From the NCBI RefSeq assembly GCF_007483685.1, contig NZ_VMKN01000001.1, positions 1,192,297 to 1,256,296 on the forward strand: a stretch of 64,000 nt of DNA, read 5' to 3'. Of this stretch, positions 9,343 through 17,142 are shown piece by piece. Below the pieces are notes generated by a model. That model saw only the letters and a program-made list of their open reading frames with translations. It was not told the DNA's origin and searched no databases. The position numbers and the translations under genes are program-made. Source of the stretch: Litoribacter populi. Lineage in GTDB: Bacteria; Bacteroidota; Bacteroidia; Cytophagales; Cyclobacteriaceae. How positions within the stretch are numbered: the stretch's first letter is position 1; each line of letters opens with the position of its first letter.

Positions 9343-9350
9343 CAAACCTA
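9343..9350 (-). promoter_or_regulatory. Candidate -7 box for the kinase-acs transcript
   Basis: TAGGTTTG on the minus strand matches the Bacteroidota -7 consensus TAnnTTTG, 14 nt before the ATG at 9328. No convincing -33 TTTG lies at the usual spacing. Confidence 0.35.
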
Positions 9351-9431
9351 ATTTACCTAAAATATGCTGGTAATTCTATTTTTCTGACCTAGTTAAGGCC
9401 GAAGATTAAGGTACGGAATTTTGAATAGGCA

Positions 9432-9458
9432 ACCTCCGGGGATTACATCACCGGAGGT
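9432..9458. other. 8-bp GC-rich stem-loop between symporter and kinase operons
   Basis: Perfect inverted repeat ACCTCCGG / CCGGAGGT with an 11-nt loop, 28 nt past the symporter stop. No T run follows on either strand, so it may stabilise the 3' end or act as a weak terminator. Confidence 0.5.
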
Positions 9459-9485
9459 ATACCCATTTAATAGAATTGTGGGGGA

Positions 9486-11189
9486 TTAATGGTCGTGAGC
9501 CCCGCCGGCTCCTCGTGGAATTCTGATTTCCTGAATCATATCCTGCACGGATTGTGGCGGGGCAGGGGTGGCTTTGGATACCACATAGCACATTATAAAG
9601 TTTATAAGCATGCCGAAACTGCCTATTCCTTCAGGAGATATACCAAACCACCAGTTATCGGAACTGACCGCTGCTTCAGACAGGCCGAAGAGGTTTTGGC
9701 CAAATTTGAAATAGATAATGTAAGCCAAGGTGAACACCAAACCTGAAATCATACCTGCGATAGCACCTTCCTTGTTCATTCGCGTGGAGAAAATACCCAT
9801 GATGATAACAGGGAAGAATGATGCCGCAGCTAGACCAAAGGCAAAGGCCACCACTTCTGCGACAAAGCCAGGAGGGTTAACTCCGAAATAACCCGCAAAC
9901 AATACCGCTCCAGCAGCTGCCGCACGCGCAATTCGAAGTTCGTTTTTCTCGGACATTTCAGGTCGGAAGGTCCTGAACAAGTCACGGGAAACCGAAGTGC
10001 TGATTACCAGTAGCAAACCTGCAGCGGTGGACAATGCAGCAGCCATACCACCGGCGGCTACCAGCCCCACCACCCAGTTGGGAAGATTGGCGATTTCCGG
10101 ATTAGCCAAAACCATGATGTCTTTATCTATGTACAGTTCGTTGTCAAATGCGTTAGCCGTGTAATTTACAATTCCATCCCCATCTTTGTCATTGACCATG
10201 ATTAGGTTGGTTTTGCTCCATGTGTCAACCCAAGCGGGCAACTCGTCAACAGGTTTGTTAGCAACGGTTTCAATAGTGTTATAGATGCCAAATGCGGCAA
10301 CCGCTGGGGCTGTAGTGTAAAGGATAGCAATAAATACCAAAGCATAACCAGCCGAAAGCCTTGCGTCCTTAACCTTAGGAACTGTAAAAAACCTGACAAT
10401 TACGTGTGGCAAGCCAGCGGTACCTACCATTAGTGCCAAAGTAATGGCAAAAATATCGGTCATGTCTTTCTGTCCGCTTGTATATGCGGTGAACCCTAGT
10501 TCAGTTAACACACCATCAAGTTTGTCGAGCAAATGCGTGCCATCTGCCACAGTGTCTCCCAGACCCAGTTGCGGGATTGGGTTGCCCGTGAGCTGAATGG
10601 AGACGAAAATTGCTGGCACCATATAGGCAAATATCAGCACGCAATACTGGGCTACCTGGGTATATGTGATGCCCTTCATCCCGCCGAGCACAGCGTAAAA
10701 GAACACAATACACATCCCGATAATCACCCCTGTGTTGATGTCCACTTCAAGGTATCTGGAAAACACGATGCCTACGCCCCTCATCTGTCCTGCCACATAG
10801 GTGAAGGAGATGAAAAGTGCGCAGATTACGGCCACCACTCGCGCTTTGTTGGAATAATAGCGGTCGCCAACAAAATCAGGAACGGTGAATTTGCCGAATT
10901 TTCTTAAGTAGGGAGCAAGCAAAAGGGCCAAGAGGACATAGCCTCCAGTCCAGCCCATGAGATATACTGAGCCGTCGTATCCAACAAAAGCGATGATGCC
11001 GGCCATTGAGATGAATGAGGCCGCCGACATCCAGTCAGCTGCGGTTGCCATACCATTGGCTAGAGGGCTGACTCCACCTCCGGCAATATAAAATTCTTTG
11101 GTAGACCCTGCACGGGACCAGAGGGCAATGCCAATGTATACGGCAAACGAAAGGCCTACCAATATGTATGTCCAAGTTAAAATTTCCAT
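9486..11189 (-). CDS. VC_2705/ActP-like sodium:solute symporter
   Basis: 567 residues, SSS family, about 13 membrane helices. The early signature EFYIAGGGVSPLANGMATAADWMSAASF and later GLPHVIVRFFTVP are typical of the acetate permease group. It is longer than E. coli ActP in the loop around 300-350 (DKDGDGIVNYTANAF), a periplasmic insertion with a Ca-binding-like DxDxDG motif. It lies 46 nt behind the DUF4212 subunit gene. Probable substrate acetate or another short-chain acid, given acs and the symporter-kinase next door. Confidence 0.9.
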   Translation of the reverse strand: MEILTWTYILVGLSFAVYIGIALWSRAGSTKEFYIAGGGVSPLANGMATAADWMSAASFISMAGIIAFVGYDGSVYLMGWTGGYVLLALLLAPYLRKFGKFTVPDFVGDRYYSNKARVVAVICALFISFTYVAGQMRGVGIVFSRYLEVDINTGVIIGMCIVFFYAVLGGMKGITYTQVAQYCVLIFAYMVPAIFVSIQLTGNPIPQLGLGDTVADGTHLLDKLDGVLTELGFTAYTSGQKDMTDIFAITLALMVGTAGLPHVIVRFFTVPKVKDARLSAGYALVFIAILYTTAPAVAAFGIYNTIETVANKPVDELPAWVDTWSKTNLIMVNDKDGDGIVNYTANAFDNELYIDKDIMVLANPEIANLPNWVVGLVAAGGMAAALSTAAGLLLVISTSVSRDLFRTFRPEMSEKNELRIARAAAAGAVLFAGYFGVNPPGFVAEVVAFAFGLAAASFFPVIIMGIFSTRMNKEGAIAGMISGLVFTLAYIIYFKFGQNLFGLSEAAVSSDNWWFGISPEGIGSFGMLINFIMCYVVSKATPAPPQSVQDMIQEIRIPRGAGGAHDH

Positions 11190-11235
11190 GGTGTTTTGAT
11201 GTTTTGAGAATTAATTTTTTAAGAATTCAACCTGC

Positions 11236-11523
11236 TTATTGTTCATTCACGTCAAACTCTTTGTCTAGCTTATTCATACGATACACATAGATGAAAATGA
11301 GGACAACAAATGTGTAAATGGAACCTTGTTGGGCAAACCAGAAGCCGAGCTTGAATCCGCCCATTCTGATTTCGTTAAGAGGTTCGACGAGTAGTATGCC
11401 GAACCCAAAGGAGACGACGAACCAGACCACCAAAAGGTAAAGCAGGGTTCTGAGATTCTTTTTCCAATATGCCTTTGCTGAAAGGTCTTTTGGGTTTTCT
11501 TTTTCGATTGTTTTAGGTGTCAT
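11236..11523 (-). CDS. DUF4212 symporter small subunit
   Basis: 95 residues with two membrane helices (about 27-50 and 68-86) and the typical YWKKNLRTLLYLLVVWFVVSFGFGILL segment split by RMGGFKLGFWFAQQGS. Family knowledge: DUF4212 proteins always sit just before VC_2705-type symporters and are thought to be subunits. That order holds here. Confidence 0.92.
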   Translation of the reverse strand: MTPKTIEKENPKDLSAKAYWKKNLRTLLYLLVVWFVVSFGFGILLVEPLNEIRMGGFKLGFWFAQQGSIYTFVVLIFIYVYRMNKLDKEFDVNEQ

Positions 11524-11535
11524 GTTATTTTGGGA

Positions 11536-12981
11536 TTAGAGGAAAATATGAGTTTGTAATATCCACTCTCCGGCAGTGCTGGATTTGCGGAAGTTTTCAA
11601 AGATGGGTCTTTGGCTGTATTGTAAGGTTATTTTTGCTTGGTGGGAATTGATGTAATAATTCATACCCAGGTCGTACTGCCAAGTGGTGTCTTCAAAGTA
11701 TTCGAAATTTTTATGGGTAATGGCGCCAAATGGCTGGAGCTTGCCCTTATCGCCCAGGATTTGGTACGGCAGGAGAAGTCCGGCATTTGTGTAAAAGATG
11801 TTTCCTGTGCCGATTGTGGGTTGTGCGTTTCCCGGCCCATTCTGGGTCGTGCCGCCATATCCAACATTCATGATGCCCACATTTCGCATGTAATTTGGCC
11901 CGAAGTCATATCTATAATAGACTGTATAGGCTGTCAGTGCCGTGCCTGAGGCCCTTGATAGGGGCAGGTCCAGAAACGCATCAATGCTTGCTAGGCTAAT
12001 ATCGTGAAGCTGTTGTTCTCCGCTGCCATTGGCCGAGCTGGTAGCCTTGGGGTGATGGTGCCAGCCGGCTCCGATGTTGAAAACTTTTTTGGTGCCTAAG
12101 TAAGTGCCGACGAAGAATGGAAGTTTGTTGTTCTCTTTTTCCAAAAATTGATAAGCAACGTAACCTTGAGTAGCCCAATTGTCATTCACTATATTTGCAG
12201 ATACAGGGCGCTGGCTAGCCTCGTCATATCTTCCGCCTTGACCAACTGAAAATGGTTTGTTCAGAGCGAACCTATAGTCCCATTTGCCCACTTGGCCTTT
12301 GGCGTAGAAGCCGAACTGTCGAGCAAATTGGTCGGTAAGCTCTATCAAGGGCCAGTTAAAAATTGGCGCATCAATTGTCATGAAGTTTAGGGTACTTTGG
12401 CTGGTCATTCTGGAAATTCCATTCCAGTAATGTAGGCCCATGCCCATATAAAGCTGGTCTGTAACTTTGTATTCGGTCCAAATATCATGGAAGAATAGTT
12501 GAGGCTTTTTGGCGGAAAGTCCGATTGCAGCGCCCTCGCCTGTTTCGGGGTTGACGGTCACTGCTACATTTCCCGGATTGCCAGTCATCCCGCCTCCTGG
12601 CACGCCGCCGTTGATAAAAGTCTGGTTGTTGATGCCCCAGTGAGTCAAAATCAAAAACCTAGGGGAAATTTCCGCATAGGCCAGTACCCTTGCTCTGCGG
12701 ATCCCTATGTCGGTGGATTGCCGCGAAGGTCTTCCGTCGACCGAAGTCGTGCCTGGGTTGTTTTCAGTCACTCGTGCCCACATCTGGTTCCAGAAAAGGA
12801 ACCTGATGTACTTCGAGCCGTCGTCGCTCAATTTTAAGGTTAGCGGCTTATATGTATGGTCTACAAAATCACCGGATTTTATATCCTCCGTGGGGAGGGG
12901 GATGGTGTCCTGAGCCATTCCGTCCAGACACAGTCCGAACAGCAATACCATGCCGCCAAGCAGGTATTTGAAAGAGTTCAT
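11536..12981 (-). CDS. Outer-membrane porin-like beta-barrel protein
   Basis: 481 residues. Signal peptide with a clear hydrophobic core and probable cleavage after MAQ (about residue 24), then alternating amphipathic strands rich in Tyr, Trp and Gly (RFLFWNQMWARV, YRFALNKPFSVG, NYYINSHQAKITLQYS) ending in a hydrophobic strand, as expected for barrel assembly. No domain name is certain; phosphate-selective porin-like folds look similar. Only 12 nt separate it from DUF4212, so it likely lets the symporter's substrate across the outer membrane. Confidence 0.82.
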   Translation of the reverse strand: MNSFKYLLGGMVLLFGLCLDGMAQDTIPLPTEDIKSGDFVDHTYKPLTLKLSDDGSKYIRFLFWNQMWARVTENNPGTTSVDGRPSRQSTDIGIRRARVLAYAEISPRFLILTHWGINNQTFINGGVPGGGMTGNPGNVAVTVNPETGEGAAIGLSAKKPQLFFHDIWTEYKVTDQLYMGMGLHYWNGISRMTSQSTLNFMTIDAPIFNWPLIELTDQFARQFGFYAKGQVGKWDYRFALNKPFSVGQGGRYDEASQRPVSANIVNDNWATQGYVAYQFLEKENNKLPFFVGTYLGTKKVFNIGAGWHHHPKATSSANGSGEQQLHDISLASIDAFLDLPLSRASGTALTAYTVYYRYDFGPNYMRNVGIMNVGYGGTTQNGPGNAQPTIGTGNIFYTNAGLLLPYQILGDKGKLQPFGAITHKNFEYFEDTTWQYDLGMNYYINSHQAKITLQYSQRPIFENFRKSSTAGEWILQTHIFL

Positions 12982-12995
12982 GGTATTTTGGGTTT

Positions 12996-13028
12996 GTTGT
13001 TACGACTGATTGGTCGGGCCCGAACAAC
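12996..13028. promoter_or_regulatory. Nested palindrome upstream of the porin-symporter operon
   Basis: Outer arms GTTGTT / AACAAC flank a perfect 10-bp palindrome TCGGGCCCGA (13014-13023), 33 nt before the porin ATG. The position suits an operator or 5'-leader structure. No T run, so not a terminator. Confidence 0.4.
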
Positions 13029-13123
13029 TAGCGAGAACTAATTTCAGAAGTTGTAAAAAGAAAGAAAAACAGGAGGTATATATTTGTTAAAAAAATATAG
13101 TTAAAAGAAGAATCTTCTGTTAG

Positions 13124-13543
13124 TTAGTTTTTGAATCTTTCCCACTTGATAACCATAAACTTGTCCCCAAGCTCGGTTACCAACATGCCGGTATCTGTTA
13201 GATTGGCCTTCTCGCTCATGAAATTGACTAATTCTTTATGGTTAAACACCTTGTATGTCGGCCGGTAATCCAGATTTTCAGGTGCTTTAATTTTATATTG
13301 TTTCACCCAGTTCATGACCGAAACATGGCTTACTCCCAAGATTCTTTCGATTTCTCGATAGCTGATTCCTTCAATGTAAAGCTGCAGAGCTTTTACTACA
13401 TAGTACTTGTCAATTGACTTCCCAATCTTGTTGACCGAAAAATGATAATTGCATTTTTTGCATTTATAGCGCTGTCTTCCTCCTGAAAAGCCGCTTTTTA
13501 CAACTTTTGGGTTTTCACATTTGGGGCAATTTGGCTTTTCCAT
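13124..13543 (-). CDS. IS1 InsA-like zinc-ribbon/HTH protein, probable domesticated regulator
   Basis: 139 residues. N-terminal zinc ribbon with CPKC and CKKC pairs (about residues 6-37) followed by an HTH, ISYREIERILGVSHVSVMNWVK (about 74-95), as in IS1/IS1595 InsA. The C-terminal ~40 residues do not match a DDE transposase, no insB-like ORF follows and no terminal inverted repeats flank it, so it is not a working insertion sequence. It is upstream of, and in the same orientation as, the porin-DUF4212-symporter genes, so a transcriptional regulator of acetate uptake is the attractive reading (inference). Confidence 0.82.
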   Translation of the reverse strand: MEKPNCPKCENPKVVKSGFSGGRQRYKCKKCNYHFSVNKIGKSIDKYYVVKALQLYIEGISYREIERILGVSHVSVMNWVKQYKIKAPENLDYRPTYKVFNHKELVNFMSEKANLTDTGMLVTELGDKFMVIKWERFKN

Positions 13544-13723
13544 ATGGGCTAAATGAATAGATATACTAAATTAGCGAAAGTATGTTATTTTAGCAACAAA
13601 GTAGATTGTCAGGATTGTAATTTGTTTTTTTCCAAATATCCATTGGTTTTAATGTGTTATCGCTTAGGTATTTTAAGGGTTAAATAGATTTTTACAGTGC
13701 TTTTATTTGAGTGATCTTACACT

Positions 13724-13731
13724 TAAATTTG
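13724..13731 (+). promoter_or_regulatory. Candidate -7 box for the SRPBCC gene
   Basis: TAAATTTG matches TAnnTTTG 26 nt before the ATG at 13758. A TTTG lies at 13706, but only 14 nt upstream rather than about 19, so the -33 element is weak. Confidence 0.35.
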
Positions 13732-13757
13732 TATGGTACTCAATTTTTTTGAATGTT

Positions 13758-14183
13758 ATGGAAATCAAAACCGAAATCACTATCAATGCCCCAAAGGAAA
13801 AGGTTTGGGGAATTTTAACTGACTTTGAAAAATACTATCAATGGAATCCATTCATAATTAAAAGCCAAGGAAGGGCGGTGGAGGGCAGCTTTCTCACCAA
13901 CACCATGGTGAATGGGGACGGAACTCTGACTTTTAAACCACAGATTCTGAAAGTAGAGGAAAACAGATATTTTGATTGGAAAGGAAAGCTCTGGGTAAAG
14001 GGCCTTTTTGATGGCCATCATTATTTTAAAATTGAGGAGCTAACTGAAAGCCAAGTTAAACTTGTCCATGGGGAAAATTTTTCAGGGCTTTTGAGTGGTA
14101 TCATTTTGAAAAAAATTGGGGAACAAACCCATAATAACTTTATCAAAATGAATCAGGCTATAAAGAAAAGAGCAGAGGGCTAA
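13758..14183 (+). CDS. SRPBCC (START-like) domain protein
   Basis: 141 residues from ATG at 13758; the frame is open upstream from a TTG at 13707, but the family N-terminus begins at MEIKTEITINAPKEKVWGIL. The start-fold pattern is clear: first strand, VWGILTDFEKYYQWNPF, then YFDWKGKLWVKGLFDGHHYFKIEEL and a long C-terminal helix. Such proteins bind hydrophobic ligands; the ligand here is unknown. Family members (polyketide cyclase/AHSA1-like) often travel with regulators, as here at the edge of an accessory patch. Confidence 0.85.
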   Translation: MEIKTEITINAPKEKVWGILTDFEKYYQWNPFIIKSQGRAVEGSFLTNTMVNGDGTLTFKPQILKVEENRYFDWKGKLWVKGLFDGHHYFKIEELTESQVKLVHGENFSGLLSGIILKKIGEQTHNNFIKMNQAIKKRAEG

Positions 14184-14255
14184 ATCAAAGCCTGTTTATA
14201 TTTCAATGTAAAATCGAATTTTTAATTGCATTTGGATCACCAACTATTTTCACTT

Positions 14256-14580
14256 ATGGCAATAAATAAATCCGCTGAGATGGCAAACTGTGATGTGGCT
14301 GCATTGTGGATGGAGCACAAGGAAGGCCTATTTGCCGGAGGCTTATTCCATTCCTTTGAGGATGGCAGACATTGATGGGATCAAGCAGAGTGATATTGCC
14401 GAAAAGTTAGGACTTAACCTTTCTACGACTAAGAGTCGAATACAGCGTGCAAGGCAGATGCTCAGGGAGGAGTTTTTGACTTGCTGCCATTTGGAAACAG
14501 ACAGAAAGGGGAATCTTATAGGATTTGCAGTTAAAGAAAGTTGTAAGCCTTTACAGGAGTTAAAGAAACGCCAAACATAA
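14256..14580 (+). pseudogene. Decayed SigZ-type ECF sigma factor
   Basis: The 3' portion (frame from 14290) encodes a clear sigma region 4: LPEAYSIPLRMADIDGIKQ, HTH SDIAEKLGLNLSTTKSRIQR, then a CCHLETDRKGN tail typical of SigZ. Region 2 is missing. A second frame opens at ATG 14256 with an N-terminal-like fragment (ANCDVAALWMEHKEG) that runs out of frame near 14325. I read this as an internal deletion plus frameshift joining the gene's two ends. The ORF from 14290 alone would lack region 2 and could not bind the -10 element. Confidence 0.72.
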
Positions 14581-14613
14581 TCTGTGAATTTTTTTAGGTC
14601 TGATTATCAGTGT

Positions 14614-14645
14614 GTTGATTAATACGTATAGATTATATAAATTTG
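14614..14645 (+). promoter_or_regulatory. Promoter of the toxin-antitoxin pair
   Basis: GTTG (14614-14617), then 20 nt, then TAAATTTG (14638-14645): close to the Bacteroidota TTTG-N19-TAnnTTTG promoter, and 25 nt before the antitoxin ATG. Confidence 0.6.
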
Positions 14646-14669
14646 TAGTATAACTTAAAATTAAAGGTC

Positions 14670-14924
14670 ATGGATTCTAAAATCACACTTTCATTTGATA
14701 AAGATACCATAGAGAAGGCTAAGGCATTTGCTGAGGCACATAATATTAGCCTATCAAGACTGACAGAGTTTTTGTATGCTCAGATTACCAGTGGAGATTA
14801 CAAAAGTCTCGATGAGTTGCCCGTGTCTGATTGGGTGCATGCCGTGGCTGAAGGTCAGGCTGAATACCACACCAAATCCAGTCGCAAATCCCTCAAGGAG
14901 GATTTCTTTAAGTCCCGCAAATGA
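14670..14924 (+). CDS. DUF6364-type antitoxin
   Basis: 84 residues. Opens with a ribbon strand SKITLSFDKDTIEKAKAFA, then a helix pair (ISLSRLTEFLYAQI), the ribbon-helix-helix layout of DUF6364/VapB-like antitoxins; the charged C-terminal tail would wrap the toxin. Its stop overlaps the PIN toxin start (ATGA at 14921-14924), the classical coupling for such pairs. It likely represses its own promoter. Confidence 0.85.
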   Translation: MDSKITLSFDKDTIEKAKAFAEAHNISLSRLTEFLYAQITSGDYKSLDELPVSDWVHAVAEGQAEYHTKSSRKSLKEDFFKSRK

Positions 14925-15334
14925 AAATCTTTTTAGATGCCTGTGTGCTGGTGTCGGTGTTGAACCAGGAATATCCCCTGTTCAGCTATTCTTCCCGAAT
15001 CTTAAGCCTTACTGACCATCCCAAATTCCAAGTTTACACGTCTCCTATTTGCTTGGCCATTGCTTTTTATTTTGCAGAAAAGAAAAGTGGGACCGTGGTG
15101 GCCAAGAAAAAGATTTCGCTTCTTTCTTCCAAGATTAAAATTACACCTGTCGACCAGGATACAGTAAGAAAGGCATCAGAGGATAAATCCGTGGAGGACT
15201 TTGAGGATGGGCTTGAATATTATGCTGCAATCGAATCAGGGTGTAAGATTATTGTAACTGAAAACCAGGGAGACTTTTATTTTTCCAAAATAGATGTTTT
15301 GGGCAGCAAAGATTTTTTGAGAAGTTATTTTTAA
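14921..15334 (+). CDS. PIN-domain toxin (VapC-like RNase)
   Basis: 137 residues. PIN fold with first acidic residue Asp6 in KIFLDACVLVS, central acidic cluster EDFEDGLEYYAA, and the late motif IIVTENQGDFYFS in place of the common TRNxxDF. These would coordinate Mg for RNA cleavage. Coupled to the DUF6364 antitoxin by a 4-nt overlap. Confidence 0.88.
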   Translation: MKIFLDACVLVSVLNQEYPLFSYSSRILSLTDHPKFQVYTSPICLAIAFYFAEKKSGTVVAKKKISLLSSKIKITPVDQDTVRKASEDKSVEDFEDGLEYYAAIESGCKIIVTENQGDFYFSKIDVLGSKDFLRSYF

Positions 15335-15336
15335 AT

Positions 15337-15372
15337 TCTTTGCGTCTTTTTTTACTCTTCGGCGTCTTGGGT
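15337..15372 (-). repeat. Possible degenerate copy of the GCGCAAAG-type repeat
   Basis: TTCTTTGCGTCTTTTTTTAC followed by TCTTCGGCGTCTTGG resembles the copies at 51109-51251 and 63950-63983. Too divergent to be sure. Confidence 0.3.
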
Positions 15373-15407
15373 TTAGAAATTATCTAAAACCTAAAAAAAT
15401 CAAGACC

Positions 15408-15908
15408 ATGAAACGATTCCACGTTCACGTGAGAGTGAAAAACCTCAGCGAAAGCATAGCTTTTTATAATGCTTTATTCAATACCGAAGCTACGGTAGTC
15501 AAGCCAGACTACACCAAGTGGATGCTTGAGGATCCAAGGATTAATTTTGCAATATCCAACGGACATGCTGAAAACGGTATAGAGCATTTGGGGCTTCAGG
15601 TTGAGTCTGAAACTGAACTTGCGGAAGTTTATGCAAATATGGAAAATGCCAAAGGGAAGGTGTTTGAGGAAGGGGAGTGTACCTGCTGTTATTCCAAAAC
15701 CCAGAAATCCTGGGTTACCGACCCTCAGGGAGTCGATTGGGAAGTGTTCTATACCCACGGTACAGCGACCGTATATGGGGAAGGTCTTAATGCTAAGGCA
15801 TCCCCAGAAATGATGGCAGACTGGTCAACCAACGAAAACAAAACAGTAAAAACCGCTATCCCCGTAGAGCCGGAAAAAGCTTGTGACGGGAGTTGTGAAC
15901 TGCATTAA
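15408..15908 (+). CDS. ArsI/CadI family VOC metalloenzyme
   Basis: 166 residues. Vicinal-oxygen-chelate fold beginning KRFHVHVRVKNLSESIAFY, with the hallmark thiolate motif CTCCYSKTQKSWVTDP (a vicinal Cys pair) and a C-terminal CDGSC. ArsI cleaves the C-As bond of organoarsenicals; CadI is a cadmium-induced homologue. No ArsR, ArsC-operon or efflux gene is adjacent, so its induction and true substrate are open. Ends at the terminator 15914-15953. Confidence 0.9.
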   Translation: MKRFHVHVRVKNLSESIAFYNALFNTEATVVKPDYTKWMLEDPRINFAISNGHAENGIEHLGLQVESETELAEVYANMENAKGKVFEEGECTCCYSKTQKSWVTDPQGVDWEVFYTHGTATVYGEGLNAKASPEMMADWSTNENKTVKTAIPVEPEKACDGSCELH

Positions 15909-15913
15909 ACTTA

Positions 15914-15953
15914 AATAGGCTTTTCCACTGCGGAAAAGCCTATTTTGCTTTTT
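15914..15953 (+). terminator. Strong terminator between convergent genes
   Basis: 13-bp perfect stem AATAGGCTTTTCC / GGAAAAGCCTATT with a 5-nt loop, then TTGCTTTTT. Separates arsI-like from the convergent DUF6089 gene and reaches its stop codon. Confidence 0.9.
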
Positions 15954-16884
15954 ACCAATACCTATAGCTTCGGCGTCTGTGCCTTAACAGCCAGTTGTCC
16001 CAGATATCGTGAGTTAGGTAAATTTCCATTCCAATATTAAAGGTCATAAAACCATCATATCTATTTTCTAGACCGCTACCTCTTCTTATCCGGCCACCAT
16101 TGGACTCTATAGCTTCTATATCAGGATCACCAAATCTGTTCATGAAATTTGGGTTTCGGATCGCCATTCTTAACCGCATTTGGTTGCCTTCCTCTGCATT
16201 CAGGTAATCGGTTATTAATTCCTCGTAAAAATCACTGACATTGAAAGCACTTACATCATCCAAGTAATCAGTAAGGGTGAATCTATAATTAGCCTCCAAA
16301 AACAAATCTACCCAAGGTGTGATTTTATATTTGACGCCTACTCCCATGGGGAAAGTCAATACTGCGCCCGGATAGGCCTGCCCTTCGGTGCGAAGGGGGC
16401 GAAGGGCCACCCACTCGTTTCTGTAATACCCATATGGATTATTGGTGCTCACCCCCAACCCCGCAAAGATGTAGGGGTTAAGAAAAGAACGATTGTGGCT
16501 ATATAATTTGACGGGCTTGAGGTAATATTCTATAAGGGCGGCTCCTTCAAAATTTCGTGCCCTGAAATTAAGGTTTCGGTCGATGCGCTGACTACGAGGA
16601 TCTGCCATTTTATCGTCGCCGGAGATCTGGTAAAACGTAAGGTCAAATCTTGCCCGAAGCCTTGTTCCGAAAGTGTACTTAGCTGACACAGCCACATTGT
16701 AGTCCGGCTGAATACCCTCGTTGTATTTCCATAAGGAATAAAGCTCTCCGAAGTATTGGGTGGGGCCTGCGTGGATGGCAATAGACCATGGGTCTTCAAA
16801 CTTGAAGCGGTAAAGGCTTTGCCCAAAAGCATCCTGTAAACAGAGAGGAAGCAGCAACAAAAAAATGGCTAAGGGCCTTTTCAT
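15952..16884 (-). CDS. DUF6089-like outer-membrane beta-barrel protein
   Basis: 310 residues from ATG at 16884, chosen because MKRPLAIFLLLLPLC begins a clean signal peptide (cleavage after AFG, about residue 21); ATG 16911 would add nine residues. The mature part has barrel strands (WSIAIHAGPTQYFGEL, FRARNFEGAALIEYYLKP, PYIFAGLGVSTNNPYGYY, WVDLFLEANYRF) and is rich in aromatic residues. It matches DUF6089 proteins of Bacteroidota, function unknown. Convergent with the arsI-like gene. Confidence 0.8.
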   Translation of the reverse strand: MKRPLAIFLLLLPLCLQDAFGQSLYRFKFEDPWSIAIHAGPTQYFGELYSLWKYNEGIQPDYNVAVSAKYTFGTRLRARFDLTFYQISGDDKMADPRSQRIDRNLNFRARNFEGAALIEYYLKPVKLYSHNRSFLNPYIFAGLGVSTNNPYGYYRNEWVALRPLRTEGQAYPGAVLTFPMGVGVKYKITPWVDLFLEANYRFTLTDYLDDVSAFNVSDFYEELITDYLNAEEGNQMRLRMAIRNPNFMNRFGDPDIEAIESNGGRIRRGSGLENRYDGFMTFNIGMEIYLTHDIWDNWLLRHRRRSYRYW

Positions 16885-17078
16885 TCTCTTCAAAATTTCC
16901 ACACAAGTCAATGAAAAACAATTGTTATTAAAGATATTATATTATTCCGAAAGTTGCTCGAAAATATGAACAAAAATGGACTAAAAGCTCTTAACAATGA
17001 GAAAATTTTGCAAATTATTTGAAAAATTACATAAGTTGATGGAAAGGCAGGGTTATTGAATAATTTTTGGTCAAAACG

Positions 17079-17106
17079 GGACTTCCGAAGGGTCCTTTTT
17101 AATTTT
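17079..17106 (+). terminator. Terminator-like hairpin in the leader of the GNAT-nitrilase gene
   Basis: GGACTTC-CG-AAGGGTCC folds with a single bulged G and is followed by TTTTTAATTTTTT. No plus-strand gene lies upstream (the neighbour at 15952-16884 is minus), so it ends either a leader transcript or a small RNA from 16885-17095. It is 37 nt before the ATG. Confidence 0.45.
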
Positions 17107-17142
17107 TTCTAATAATCCTGAAGAAATACTTAATTTTGAACC

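Noticed and set aside
13124-13543. Complete IS1 family insertion sequence
   Set aside because: No second transposase frame, terminal inverted repeats or target duplication can be seen.
14290-14580. Intact small HTH gene
   Set aside because: The sequence is sigma region 4 with SigZ tail only and lacks region 2; better explained as a pseudogene.
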